Of a stretch of DNA of 64,000 nucleotides, positions 35,975-46,261 are shown in pieces. The DNA lies in contig JAXDDX010000010.1 of the NCBI GenBank assembly GCA_034670405.1, positions 8,008,501 through 8,072,500 on the forward strand, written 5' to 3'. The translations under genes were made by a program, and so were the position numbers. Source of the stretch: Hoplostethus atlanticus (lineage: Eukaryota > Chordata > Actinopteri > Trachichthyiformes > Trachichthyidae). The notes beneath the pieces are model-generated. The model did not search any database. It was given only the letters and a program-made list of their open reading frames with translations, and was not told the origin of the DNA. Within the stretch, counting starts at the first letter, position 1. Each line of letters begins with the position of its first letter.

Positions 35975-36179
35975 ATACATATTACATACATATACCATAT
36001 TTATGCCACAGGGATAGGATAGGGATAGGAACTGAGTTTTGTTAAATAAGCAATGACGTCATATCATATTTATTTGCATGTGTTTTTTTGGGGGGATCTT
36101 AATGAAGATTAAGATTTGAGATTTAACTAAGGATTTTATGAGGTTATTCCTCTATAATATATGAAATACTGGCCACCCC

Positions 36180-36440
36180 CTGTAGGGTTCACAAACTTTC
36201 AAGCATCACTCTGTTGAGTGTTGTGCTCTTGATGCCAATCCAGAATTTGAGACGGTCAATTAAAATTGCATGGTCTACAGTGTCAAAGCCTGCAAGATCT
36301 AAAAGGATTAACATTGAACTGTCACACGAATCTGCTGCTAAAATAAGGTCATTGCTTCTTGAATGAGGGCAGCCTCTGTACTATGCATTGCTCTAAAATT
36401 TCTCATATGTTATTTTGACTCATAAAAGCTATTAGTTGTG
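36180..36440 (-). mobile_element. LINE 3' fragment, related to the copy at 58 kb
   Basis: The words AAAATTGCATGGTCTACAGTGTCAAAG and AAGATCTAAAAGGATTAACA parallel GATCAACAGTGTCAAAAGCA and AAGGTCCAGTAGAACTAGAA at 58180-58230, which is part of the minus-strand LINE there. No ORF is retained. Confidence 0.55.
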
Positions 36441-36479
36441 TTGAAAGGACCTTAGATAAAAATGGAAACTTAGCAAATC

Positions 36480-36610
36480 ATTTTTTTTAAAGATTATTTG
36501 TTGCCCATGTATGCCTTTATTGGACAGTTGATAGTTAGGAGAGAGGAAAGATTGGGGGAAAGAGAGAGACGAAATGCGACAAATGTCTCAGGCCGGATTC
36601 GAAACCGGGA
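36480..36610. repeat. short dispersed repeat with tRNA-like motif
   Basis: TGCCTTTATTGGACAGTTGA, AGAGAGACGAAATGCGACAA and GGCCGGATTCGAAACCGGGA occur in the order of a frequent teleost short repeat. The GGATTCGAAACC part resembles a tRNA T-loop. Confidence 0.5.
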
Positions 36611-36854
36611 TGTCGCCTTCTGATATTTGCTCATGAGGTCCTTCAAAATATCATCAAAGACTTGTCATCTATTTGCCATACGTTTACACTCTCTCTTTAA
36701 GGTCTGAGTGTTGTACATTTGTCTTCTCAACCTTATTATACCCCATTTGCCCCAATTGCAGCAACTGATGGGGTGTGTCTTGACCACCGACATCCACCCA
36801 GGTATTCATAATCTCCTTGCGTACGGGTAATAATACTGCTCCGATTGATTGCAG

Positions 36855-37027
36855 GTCTGATCCGTCTGCGCTCCAGCCCGCCTCCTCGTCTCCAGGGGGT
36901 TGAATATGTCCTGAACGTCACGGCGACGGATGACAACGCCTCGGGCGGACTGCAAGCCCTGACGTCTACAGCCCAGGTCATAGTGGGAGTGGATGACGTG
37001 AATAATAACAAACCTGTCTTTGAGAAG
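36855..37027 (+). CDS. cadherin gene exon 3: C-terminal half of the second EC repeat
   Basis: The acceptor is GATTGATTGCAG, the donor GTGAGA at 37028. The exon starts with two bases completing a Gly codon with exon 2 and ends on a codon boundary. It encodes LIRLRSSPPPRLQGVEYVLN, where the LDRE calcium motif has become LQGVEY, then VTATDDNASGG, and the linker GVDDVNNNKPVFEK. The linker has N in place of the second D of DxNDN. The strand order is otherwise complete. The missing LDRE acid and the altered linker suggest weaker calcium binding at this junction. A (CA)n tract starts 7 bases into the next intron. Confidence 0.92.
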
Positions 37028-37035
37028 GTGAGACA

Positions 37036-37071
<36 letters not shown>

Positions 37072-37987
37072 ACACACATGATCTGCCTGTGTTAGAAAGC
37101 AATAAAGGTGTAGGAGGTGTCGCCATACAATCTTGCCCCCCCCTGTCTTCTCTCAATGTATCTCAATGGCTTCTCTCACTCATTTCCTCACCAGTGTCCC
37201 CAGCCACCCCACGTCTCACTCTCTTTCCTCTTCTTCCCCACTCCCCTTTTTCTCCCAGTCTCTTCACCTCTGTTTATCCCTATCAACTCTCCTCCTTCAT
37301 TCCTCTCCCAGTCTCTCTACCTCCTCTATTTATTAGCCTCCATTTCTCCTCTCTGAAAAAGCGATTAGCCAGTCCGACCCCCGTCTCTACTCCTTACATC
37401 ATTTCGGCCTTTTAATTAAAGCTTTGAGGGATGTGGGAGAAATCCCGACCGACCCACGCTGGTACTGTTACGCCTCCACCTGCTTTTTTCTGCCCATGTC
37501 TCAATTTTAAATGAGGTGACTTTTCAAGGCCCCCTGAAGTATTGGAAGCCAAGATTAGGCGCAGGCCTTGCTGAGTAAAGCTTGTTCGCTCTCTCCTGCG
37601 ACAAAGTGAACGCCAAGTGCTTCCCTTCGGCTTCACCTGTTAGGAAAAGGACAAGAGACGAGATGAGAGTCAGGAGAAACGACAGGAAGGAGACGAGACA
37701 GAGCCCTGGTCAAACATTTCATCTTCTCTGTATGCTCCTGGACGCTCCTGCTGGGTTCATGTTCCAAGTCTGTGATTCATTCTCTTCTTTTCTTTCTGCT
37801 GGCGGGTTGCCAATCGCAAAGGCCAAACAACCCCCCCTAAACACACACACACACACACACAAAAAAACAAAGAACGGTGGAAAGAGGACAAAAAATGGAC
37901 TAAAAATTTTTATTTTTGTGTTTTGCATCAAAGAAAGAAAGACAGAAAGAGTGAGATGAAGAAAGAACAAAGGAATGAAACAAACAA

Positions 37988-38019
<32 letters not shown>

Positions 38020-40417
38020 ATGAAAAAGAAATGTGCAGAGGGGAGGAGTGTTGGTTTCCCTGTCAGCGGGATGTCGGTGGCTAGTTGCTGTTTACTGCTT
38101 CTTCTTCTTCTGGCTCTATTGTTGGCAGCCAGCAGCAGGACACCGACACAGTGAGGGCCTTTTATCTTGTTTTGATGCCCCAATCCCAGGTGATGTTGTA
38201 GTCTCTCTGGACCTCAGGGCTGAATCAGTGGACCGAGAGAGAGAGAGAGAGGGGGAGGGGGGTGAGACACATAGACTCCGGGGGTGAATGATGCCAGTGG
38301 TGCAAATACTTGTGAACCAAACAACATCAGAATACACACACACACACACAAACACATACTGTATTTTCTCTCTCGCCCACTTCCTCCCTCACTAAGAAAC
38401 ACTAGCTACTGTAGGGAAGACTCATTATGGGATCCCATTACAGGACCTTTGTGTAAATAAATAAATAAATTTAAAAAAATAATTATGTGCTTAGCCAGCC
38501 ACTGAGGAGTGATGGGAAATGAAAGGAGGAGAGAGGGGAGAAAAGAGAGCGAGGAATAGAGACAAAATATGGAGGTAAAAAGCAAAAGGAGACAAGGGGC
38601 AAAGGGGAGTAAAGTTGGCGAGGAGTAGAGTGGGTAGGAGGAGAGAAGTGGGGGCTAGGGGGAAACGAGAGAGTGAGGGCATTGGTGCAAGATGGTGGGA
38701 GAAGGGAGGAAGGGAGAAGGAAGAATGGAAGGGGTTAGGGAGTGGAGGAAGGGAGGCAAAAGTCCCCTGGTCATTAATTAGATGTCAGAGGAAAGCATCA
38801 AAGAGCAGAGTCCCTTTCCCTTACACTCTGGCACATCAGCATCAACTCTCCAATGAGACAGACAGAAGAAAGAGAGAGAAAGAGATGATGGAGACTGAAA
38901 TAGAAAGTGTGATGAGAAATGAGAGAGAGAGAAGGAGAGAATAGTAAAGCTCTGTGTTCGCTGAATAACAATATCCTAGAGAAGACATCCTCGAAGACTA
39001 CACCGATATCTGACCTAGGCTTACAGTGGGAACACCCCGCACCTGTTGGTATAAGGTAATTCATTTAGGTGTAGTGTACATGTAACATATGTTTACATAG
39101 TGTTGAAAAATGGAATCCGCAATACACCTACACCAGATTTAGTTTGTACACCTTCATGCATCTACGCCTTAGAGGATATTTTCTCATTAGAAATGCCTGA
39201 ATGCCTGATGTCTGCACAAGTAAACACCCGGCTTGAAATAGCAGAATTGTCACTTGAGAAAGGTTCACCGTGCGTGCCAAGACCCTAAAGGAAATTTCCG
39301 ACGTCCGAGCCAAGGCTCTCCATTTCGCGCACGGCCTTTTGAGTGAACGCAGCCTGAAGCGCTGTCCGTGGTGCTGAACCGTGTTGCCATTTCTAAGGAC
39401 GTATCCATCAAAGTAGCAATATCCTCTAATGCATTAACACACAGACATACGTCAAGTGTAGCGTGGACGCTCCAGGTAAGCATCGCAGTTCCTGGTTCTC
39501 TACAATAATCCAAATTTATAGGTGTGTGTGTGTGTGTGTGTGTGTGCGTGTGTGTGTTGTTCGAGTTTCGGGTGTTTAAGGTCATCTGTTTGGTTCATTC
39601 AAATTATGGTGGATTCACTTAGAAAGGACTACAAACAATACATTTTAATAACATTTTGTCAATATCACAAAAAAGTCTACACTTACATAAGGTAGAGATG
39701 TTTTTTATGAATAAAGACATTTCACAATAAAAAGCTTTGGAAATGCATTTGTCAAATCAATAATGATATTTTGTCTTATATAATATCTGTCCAGAAATGT
39801 AACACATGTCGTCATTCCCTTATATTCGGCCCTGTTGTAGTTGTATGTCCATTAGTTGGTGCGTTATTGTGCATGCATTTGTGGCCCAACTTTAACTTGC
39901 ATTAAGGAGCAATAACAGCTTGCCTACAACTAATCAAGTCTTAAAAGGCTTTCCGTTTTTCTCGTGGATGTTGGCTCTGATGTTCAGGAAGTCTGTTTAT
40001 TTGGTTCAACCCAGCTGATTGAAATTTGGAAAACATTTGGATGGAAACACAGCTATTGTCTGGTACATTGCTGGAGGCTCTTTATACAGTGTTGACCTCT
40101 ATTTCTTGGAATTTCCAAATTTCATTTTTCATTTTACCACAGCCACCACTTCTCCAAACAGCTCCAAACAGGGTGCAGTCAGACGTATTCTAACTTTCTT
40201 GCTTTTTAAAATGTCTTGATGTTTCTCTTTTTGTCCCTTCAATAAACAATCTTTAATCTGCCTTTTCTGAATACATAAATAACATTTCACCTCCTTCCTG
40301 TTCTTGCTTATGGTTTGCCGTAGAAGGGAGTATTGATCCAAGTTTCTACATGCTTACATTGCGATCTCCTCTGTTCCTCCCACCTGTCCTCCTTCCCCTT
40401 GGTCTCTTCCTCCTCAG
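37028..40417 (+). other. intron 3
   Basis: Starts GTGAGACAGACACACAC and runs straight into (CA)n to about 37071. Holds pyrimidine-rich DNA (37130-37350), an (AAAG)n tract (37990-38020), GA-rich sequence (38520-38940) and (GT)n at 39521-39557. No gene or clear transposon is seen. It ends in CTCTTCCTCCTCAG. Confidence 0.85.
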
Positions 40418-40586
40418 TGTCAGCAGTACCGAGAGAGAACGTCGGTCCTGGAGAATCAGCCAGCAGGAACGTTTGTTCTCCAGGTCCACGCTGTGGATGC
40501 TGATGAGGGCTCCAACGGCAGGGTTACGTTCAGCTTCATGCACAAAGACTCCACCGTGCCAGCCTTCAGCATACACCCCGACACTG
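40418..40586 (+). CDS. cadherin gene exon 4: N-terminal half of the third EC repeat
   Basis: The acceptor is TTCCTCCTCAG, the donor GTACTG at 40587. The phase is 0 at the start and one base is left at the end. It encodes CQQYRERTSVLENQPAGTFV (LEN as XEX motif), LQVHAVDADEGSNGRVTFSF (a textbook DADEGxNGRVTF calcium loop) and PAFSIHPDTG. The start has tandem acceptors, CAG-TGT-CAG-CAG, so skipping two or three residues by use of the later AGs would stay in frame. No defect is seen. Confidence 0.93.
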
Positions 40587-42601
40587 GTACTGCAACACAC
40601 ACATACAAACTTGCATACTTGCTCAAGTACACACACACACACAGAGAGAGAAAGGCACACTCACATTTACTTCAATGGTAATTCTGATATTATACATTCT
40701 CAATTCCTTCAGCGTATGTGTCATCCTCGCTCTCGAAGGCATGAAGTTTCATGAAGTTAAAGACTTTTTTTAAGACTGTTTTGTATTTCAACTGCAATAA
40801 GCATGAAATTGAGTTCTCAGAGGAAAAACAAAGCGCCAAGAAACCTTGTCCCTGAAATAATATAATTTCAAACATTTCAAGATGTTTTTAGAACCTGCAG
40901 ATATCCTGCGATATCCTGTGGTGATTCTGCTCCTCTAAATATGTTTTAGAGACATTTCAGTCTAATTTGTTTCATTCGTGGCTTTTGAAAATTAGTGCCA
41001 GCAATCAAAATGGAATAAGGCAACTGTGTCCACACATCAGCTTTTTTTTCTCAATTTTTTGCCTTTGTGAAATGTGCTATTCAGTAGACATCAATCATTG
41101 AATGTTGAGAGAGAAAGAGTGAACAGGGAATTTGAGTATTTTTTCATAGAAGGTTTTTTGCTGGAACTTTCAAATGGACTCCAAGTCCATTATTTTCTCT
41201 AGAAATATGCCTGCCATTTACAAACCAGGCATACCTTTTATATTGTTTTGCAGGCTTTACATAGAAATTAAACTTACTGTTTCTGACTCACCTGGAAATG
41301 CCGCACCACTAAAATGTGCCTTCATATAAATAGGCAGTATACTTTCATTCAGGTAAAGGCAAACTGAAGAAATTAACTGTTGAATAAACTTGTTAACTAA
41401 AGATTAAGAGTTCAAAGTCAAGTTGTGATTTAATTGAGTATATTTGTTTGCAATAGCTGAGCGCTCAGGAGAGATAAACACAGTATAGGGTATACAGATC
41501 TCTGAAGAAAGAGCAGTTGGGAGTGAGGTTTCATAGAGACACAAGGCCATTTGTCAAGTCAAAACAACACCTGCATAGATAGTAATAAGACTAAACATTA
41601 GCAGTTCCTTCAGAAACCAAACTAAACTGTAGGTGAACAGTCACACAGAGGAAATCATAGTAAATGGTTGCCCTAAAGAATGCTAACAAGCATCCTACTA
41701 CAATAGCATCGTCTCACTTTGTTACTAGTAAACAACCAGCCTGCTCATGACGTTGTGAACATTTTCTCTCACATGGCAAATAAAATAATTCATCACACCA
41801 TCTGTAATTTGAGAAGTGTCAAGTTCAATTCCATCCCATTCCATGATTACACATCACCAGGCATCCACACTATGCACCTAGGTAATGTTTGTTTTACCAA
41901 GGTAATGGTTCTGTTTTGGTTTGAACAAGGTAATGTGTCTCTGTGGTGATTTTCAAACCATAATAAACAGCATTTACCTATTGGGAGACCATTGAGTAGA
42001 TAGACTTTAACTGTGGCTAAAACCTCTAATTTGTAAAGTACTCATTAAAGGCAACTCAAAACACTCACAACCTTTATATTTATTATGTTAAATAAACATC
42101 GAAATGTCCAACTCCATGATAAGCAACTTGTTCCATCTCAATGAACGGCTATTGGCATCACCGTTGGGTAAGGCAGTTCTCTGAGCACAGGGAGTGAGAT
42201 GTTGTTTTTTAACGTTTTCTTAATAACTACCGTTCAAAACCACATCACACTGAAGATGTGGCAAGGCTCTCTGTAGAATCCATTAGCAGCAACATAGACC
42301 ATGTTCTGTTAGTCTATGTTCCCTTGATGTGTTTTAAAGGTAATAGGTCATGACAAAGACTTCAACAGAAATATCCTATTAATTGCTACTACACAACATA
42401 CTATCCACTTCTGTACCAACAATATTTTTGGCAGCACAGGACATACTGTATACTTTTGTTTGTACTCTCCTCTCCACTCCTCTCTTCTCATTTCCTCCTC
42501 TTTAGTGCTTGGTTTTGAGGCAACAGAACAAATCTTTTCAGTGTTGCTGAGTTCAGTGTAGTTCTACCGTCTTATCGACTTCTCTGTCTCGGTGTCTCCA
42601 G
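40587..42601 (+). other. intron 4
   Basis: Begins GTACTGCAACACACACATAC, with a second CA tract at 40631-40643. The rest is AT-rich unique DNA without recognisable genes or transposons. Confidence 0.85.
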
Positions 42602-42772
42602 GAGTGATCGTGACGGCCAGGAAATTTGACCGCGAACGCCAGCGGGAGTATGCGATGACGGTAACCGCCACTGACCAGGCAGCTGACCCACTGATTGGCA
42701 TTTGTCAGCTCAACATCCTCATCCTTGACCAGAACGACAACAGCCCCAAGTTTGAGAATCTCCGATATGAGT
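42602..42772 (+). CDS. cadherin gene exon 5: C-terminal half of the third EC repeat
   Basis: The acceptor is TCGGTGTCTCCAG, the donor GTGGGT at 42773. Two leading bases complete the Gly codon opened in exon 4, and one trailing T begins a Tyr codon finished by exon 6. It encodes VIVTARKFDRERQREYAMTV with a canonical FDRE calcium motif, TATDQAADPLIGICQLNILI, and the linker LDQNDNSPKFENLRYE with DQNDN. A complete, conventional calcium-binding junction. Confidence 0.93.
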
Positions 42773-42900
42773 GTGGGTATTATACATCCATAGTAGTATG
42801 AAATACAGTCTTAAAGATATAAATGACTACAGATACCAGGGGTACCACCAATATGAAGTGTAAAGCACACACTTTTCTTTCCGTTCTTCTCCTCCCATAG
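42773..42900 (+). other. intron 5 (128 bp)
   Basis: The shortest intron of the series, GTGGGT to TCTCCTCCCATAG. No repeats are seen. Confidence 0.9.
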
Positions 42901-43073
42901 ACTTCCTCCGCGAGGATACCATGATTGGTACCAGTTTCTTGCGGGTGGCAGCTCACGACGATGACTTTGGCACCAATGCAGCCGTCACCTACTCTATGTC
43001 CAATGAACAGCCGGAGTACCTCAGGGTCAACCCCCTGACTGGCTGGGTGTACGTCAACCAGCCCATCTCTCAG
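42901..43073 (+). CDS. cadherin gene exon 6: N-terminal half of the fourth EC repeat
   Basis: The acceptor is TCCTCCCATAG, the donor GTACAC at 43074. It completes the split Tyr codon and ends on a codon boundary. It encodes YFLREDTMIGTSFLRVAAHD (RED as XEX motif), DDFGTNAAVTYSMSNEQPEY (calcium loop HDDDFGTNA) and LRVNPLTGWVYVNQPISQ, the strand before where LDRE would normally stand. Here the exon ends PISQ and exon 7 continues RTYITREIVATD. A (CA)n tract begins at the donor. Confidence 0.93.
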
Positions 43074-44341
43074 GTACACACACACACACATATGCACACA
43101 TGTTAGCATCTAGTTTTTGCTGTGTTTCATACATTTTCTACACACTTGGGATTACACTGTCGCAGACGCAAAGGAGTGCATGTCAAGGTACGGCACCTGG
43201 CACCAATCTCTTTGATAACAAGGACTCAAGAGATGTTAGTGATGTACAGTGAATTCCTACTAAAACAAGATGCTGTTTCACCCACCACATGGCCAACAAA
43301 GCATTTGCATTTGGATTCAAGTGTATTAGCTGATGGTGAGGGCAGAGGCATCTTATATACATGATCATGCCCTCACTGGAGCCTTTCCTTGGCATCGAGA
43401 GAGATACCACTTCACTGCCACTCGCCCACCAACTGCAAGCCAAAAAAAACATGGTGGGAATGTCATCTAACAGAAGTTGGTGCCTCAGTTCTGCAACACC
43501 GTGATGAAAGCCCAGAAAGCAACACTCACCATCAACCAATGCCAACAGCGATGAACATCTGTATCCTCAGCACCATGCATGTAACCGTAACACTTGGCAG
43601 CATCCCAGTGAATCTGCCTGAGAGAATGGTGCACTAGAACATATCCAAGTTTGCAAGAAACATAATCTTTGCAGTAATGAGCACGATTACATAAAGTAAG
43701 CATGAACTGCCTACACATTATTTATTTTAGCCCTCAGAAATAGGAAGATCCATCCATTTATCTTAATTGCTAAGAGCAATGACTGAATTGTAAAACTACA
43801 AAACTCCAACAAATAATGAACAAATGGATCTCAGTTCAAAAGGATGATGTGTGAAAATGTACCCCTAGGAATAGATCCATCCAAACTATAACTTCACTCT
43901 GGGATTTGTCACCCAAGAACGTATCTGTGTCTTTCACAGTCGGTGGGGTATTAGATATGCTGACTGAAAGTTAAAATGATCTCATAAGGGACAAAAGATA
44001 GACACAACCTTGATGACATGGTGTCAAAACGGACTCAGTGGCTTTGGAGAAAGTGAATATAGGGTTACAGCTTGGTTTTGTCCTCCAACCCTGGCCAACC
44101 TATGTCTGGAGTACCAATTCTGGAAAAGTACTTTTCAGTACAGTAGAATTTGTCCTGATTTAGGGGACCAAAGACCAAAGTGCTTTTGTGAGGGTTTACT
44201 CTAATAAAGAATGTGTCAAATAAGACACATCTAACACGGATGTGTTAGATGTGGCTTCATGCCTCCATGCCTTCTTCTCTCCTCTTCTCTTCTCTTCTCT
44301 CCTCTTCTCTTCTCTTCTCTTCTCTTCTCTTCTCCCTACAG
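43074..44341 (+). other. intron 6
   Basis: Starts GTACACACACACACACATATG. 43120-43660 has moderately long but unrecognised frames on both strands. A perfect 12-bp-arm palindrome lies at 44226-44253, followed by a (TCTTC)n pyrimidine tract at 44276-44334 that leads into the acceptor CTCCCTACAG. Confidence 0.85.
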
Positions 44342-44510
44342 AGGACCTACATCACCAGGGAGATCGTGGCTACAGACGGTGGGAACCGGAGCAGTTCGGT
44401 GGAGCTGGCTGTCACTATCACCAATGTGAAGAACCAGCCTCCACAGTGGGAGAAGGACAGCTACAATGTGGTCATCCCAGAAAACACCTGTCCGGGACAC
44501 TGCCATAGTG
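44342..44510 (+). CDS. cadherin gene exon 7: end of the fourth and start of the fifth EC repeat
   Basis: The acceptor is TCTCCCTACAG, the donor GTAAGA at 44511. Phase 0. It encodes RTYITREIVATDGGNRSSSV and ELAVTITNVKNQPPQW, in which the linker NVKNQPP replaces DxNDNxP, then EKDSYNVVIPENT. From there the open frame reads CPGHCHS, which is not cadherin-like. Removing one base at 44487-44489 (within CCT) gives ENTVRDTAIV, a normal first strand, and restores phase 0 for exon 8. The exon is 169 bases where 168 are expected. This is the second +1 frameshift of the gene. Confidence 0.9.
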
Positions 44511-46011
44511 GTAAGAAGGGATAGGGGGGATTGTGATTGGCACAAATAGCAAATGGGTGCACATAAACTGGTGCACATACATAGGTGTGCACATGTTTGT
44601 GTGCATTCAGGTGCACACATAATGCACACGGCTGTACTTGCACACACACATATGTATACTATTTTCAGCATGCACACAAGCCAACCCATCCACAAGCACA
44701 TGCACATGAAGGCGTTCATGCACGTATATGCACACATACTTGTACATGGGTGTGTACAATCGCACACACACACGCACACATAAAACACAAATGCAGTAGG
44801 AATACACATAATCTAGCAAGCACTCACACACACACAGACACACACACACACATACCCTGCTGACCTGCTAAAGGCAGTATTATCAGTGAAGAGACAGCCA
44901 CCATGTAGCCACCGCAGTCTCCCAGCTAATGCAAATATAATGTAAGATGCTTGTTTGATGTGACTTGAAAGAACTTGAAACAAACTCTATCTCTTAATAT
45001 ACTTAGTTAGTATTTCTCCACACATAGCTACGGCTCTGATGTGCTGAACTATGACCTGCATGCACAAAACCCACATAACCCACAATATATACAGTATATA
45101 TATACAATCAACTCTATTCAGATGCTAGTCTGCAGCGCTCCAGCGTCTGTATTTCTGTAATAAGGATGTATCCAATCAAGCGGTTTTGATTATTCATAGC
45201 CATTTACTTTTTTATACTACTAACACATCGAAAATTAATCGACAGACTTTCCTCAGGATCTCTTGGAAGCGATTAAGTCCATTAAAGTTGATGATGAATA
45301 TTTCAGAGATGGAAATGAAAAGACAGAGAGGGTGTGGGAATGTGTCTGTGTGTGTGTGTGTGTGTGTGTTTAGAGTTAGAGATAATGATAGAGAGAGGAA
45401 GAAAGAAAGATGCAGAGAGAGAGAGAGAGAGAATGAGGTCCCTATAGGACAGTGTGTTGTTAATCGAGGTGGCAGATCAATGTTGATTTGACCGTAATGT
45501 GAAGATGTAATGACTCTCAGTGGGTTGTAATAGCTCTGCCATGGAAATTTGACTTCTTTATAGCCTGAATCGGCACGCAGGCGGTCACGTTTGCTGTCTC
45601 CGCATCCCAGTTAGGGCGCCTCATTACTGCAGCGCCTCTGCACCGCAGGTTGACTGAATGTGGCTAGTTCGCCCATAGGCAGCGAGATAATGCGAGACAG
45701 CGTTTTGGAGTTCTTTAATTGGGGTGTACGAGATGTTGGCTCGCCTCTCCTCAATTAGTTAGAGGGAATAAAGAATTGAGAGCGCGGCGTATTTTTCTTT
45801 GATCCCATGGGACTTCGGTGGGTTGTTGTCAAGACTAACAGTTTCACACTTACTGACTTAATATTTTTAGTGTTCATCATTATGGGCGTTTAACACTTTT
45901 TCCACTTCGACAGCTCATTTTGAGTGGTAGTGACTATGGGTCTATCCTGCCAAATTGAAATATATATAACCTTTTATGTTGCCCTCTCCTCCCCTCTCCT
46001 CCTACTCCTAG
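44511..46011 (+). other. intron 7
   Basis: CA/TGCA-rich DNA (44560-44860), (GT)n at 45347-45369, a GA-rich stretch near 45400-45432, and otherwise unique sequence. Ends CTCCTACTCCTAG. No gene is seen. Confidence 0.85.
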
Positions 46012-46261
46012 ACCATCAAAGCCACCTCCCCGCTGGGAGATCCCAGGGTGACGTACAACCTGGAGGACGGCATGGTCCCGGAGACCAACATGCCGGTTCG
46101 CTTCTACCTGACCCCCAACCGAGAGGACGGCTCGGCCTCCATCCTGGTAGCGGAGCCCCTGGACTACGAGACCACCAGGAACTTCATGCTGCGTGTCCGG
46201 GCCCAGAATGTCGCCGCCGTCCCGCTGGCGGCCTTCACCACCGTCCACATCAACATCACAG
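46012..46261 (+). CDS. cadherin gene exon 8: most of the fifth EC repeat
   Basis: The acceptor is CCTCCTACTCCTAG, the donor GTAGGC at 46262. Phase 0 at the start, one base left at the end. It encodes TIKATSPLGDPRVTYNLEDG, MVPETNMPVRFYLTPNREDG, SASILVAEPLDYETTRNFML and RVRAQNVAAVPLAAFTTVHI then NIT. LDYE is kept, but the usual DxDxGxNA calcium loop is replaced by TSPLGDP. With the NVKNQPP linker of exon 7 this points to a repeat boundary that may not bind calcium normally. GC-rich compared with the flanking introns. Confidence 0.93.

Larger units (their letters stand above)
22084..36854 (+). other. intron 2 of the cadherin gene (14.8 kb)
   Basis: The intron is bounded by GTCAGT and TGATTGCAG. 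It contains the hAT element 24123-27112, a dense CA-repeat district (28080-28880, 29375-29402, 29660-29684, 33251-33290, 33614-33687), an L2-like LINE (about 31440-32230) with an internal hairpin, a dispersed repeat at 32356-32615, an L2-type 3' tail (35720-35972), a LINE 3' fragment (36180-36440) and a short repeat (36480-36610). The stretches 22084-24100, 27121-28079 and 34150-35700 show nothing recognisable. Confidence 0.75.

Noticed and set aside
43122..43650. Overlapping ORFs of 77-120 codons in intron 6
   Set aside because: Neither strand gives a recognisable domain, and the frames overlap each other. There is not enough support for a gene.
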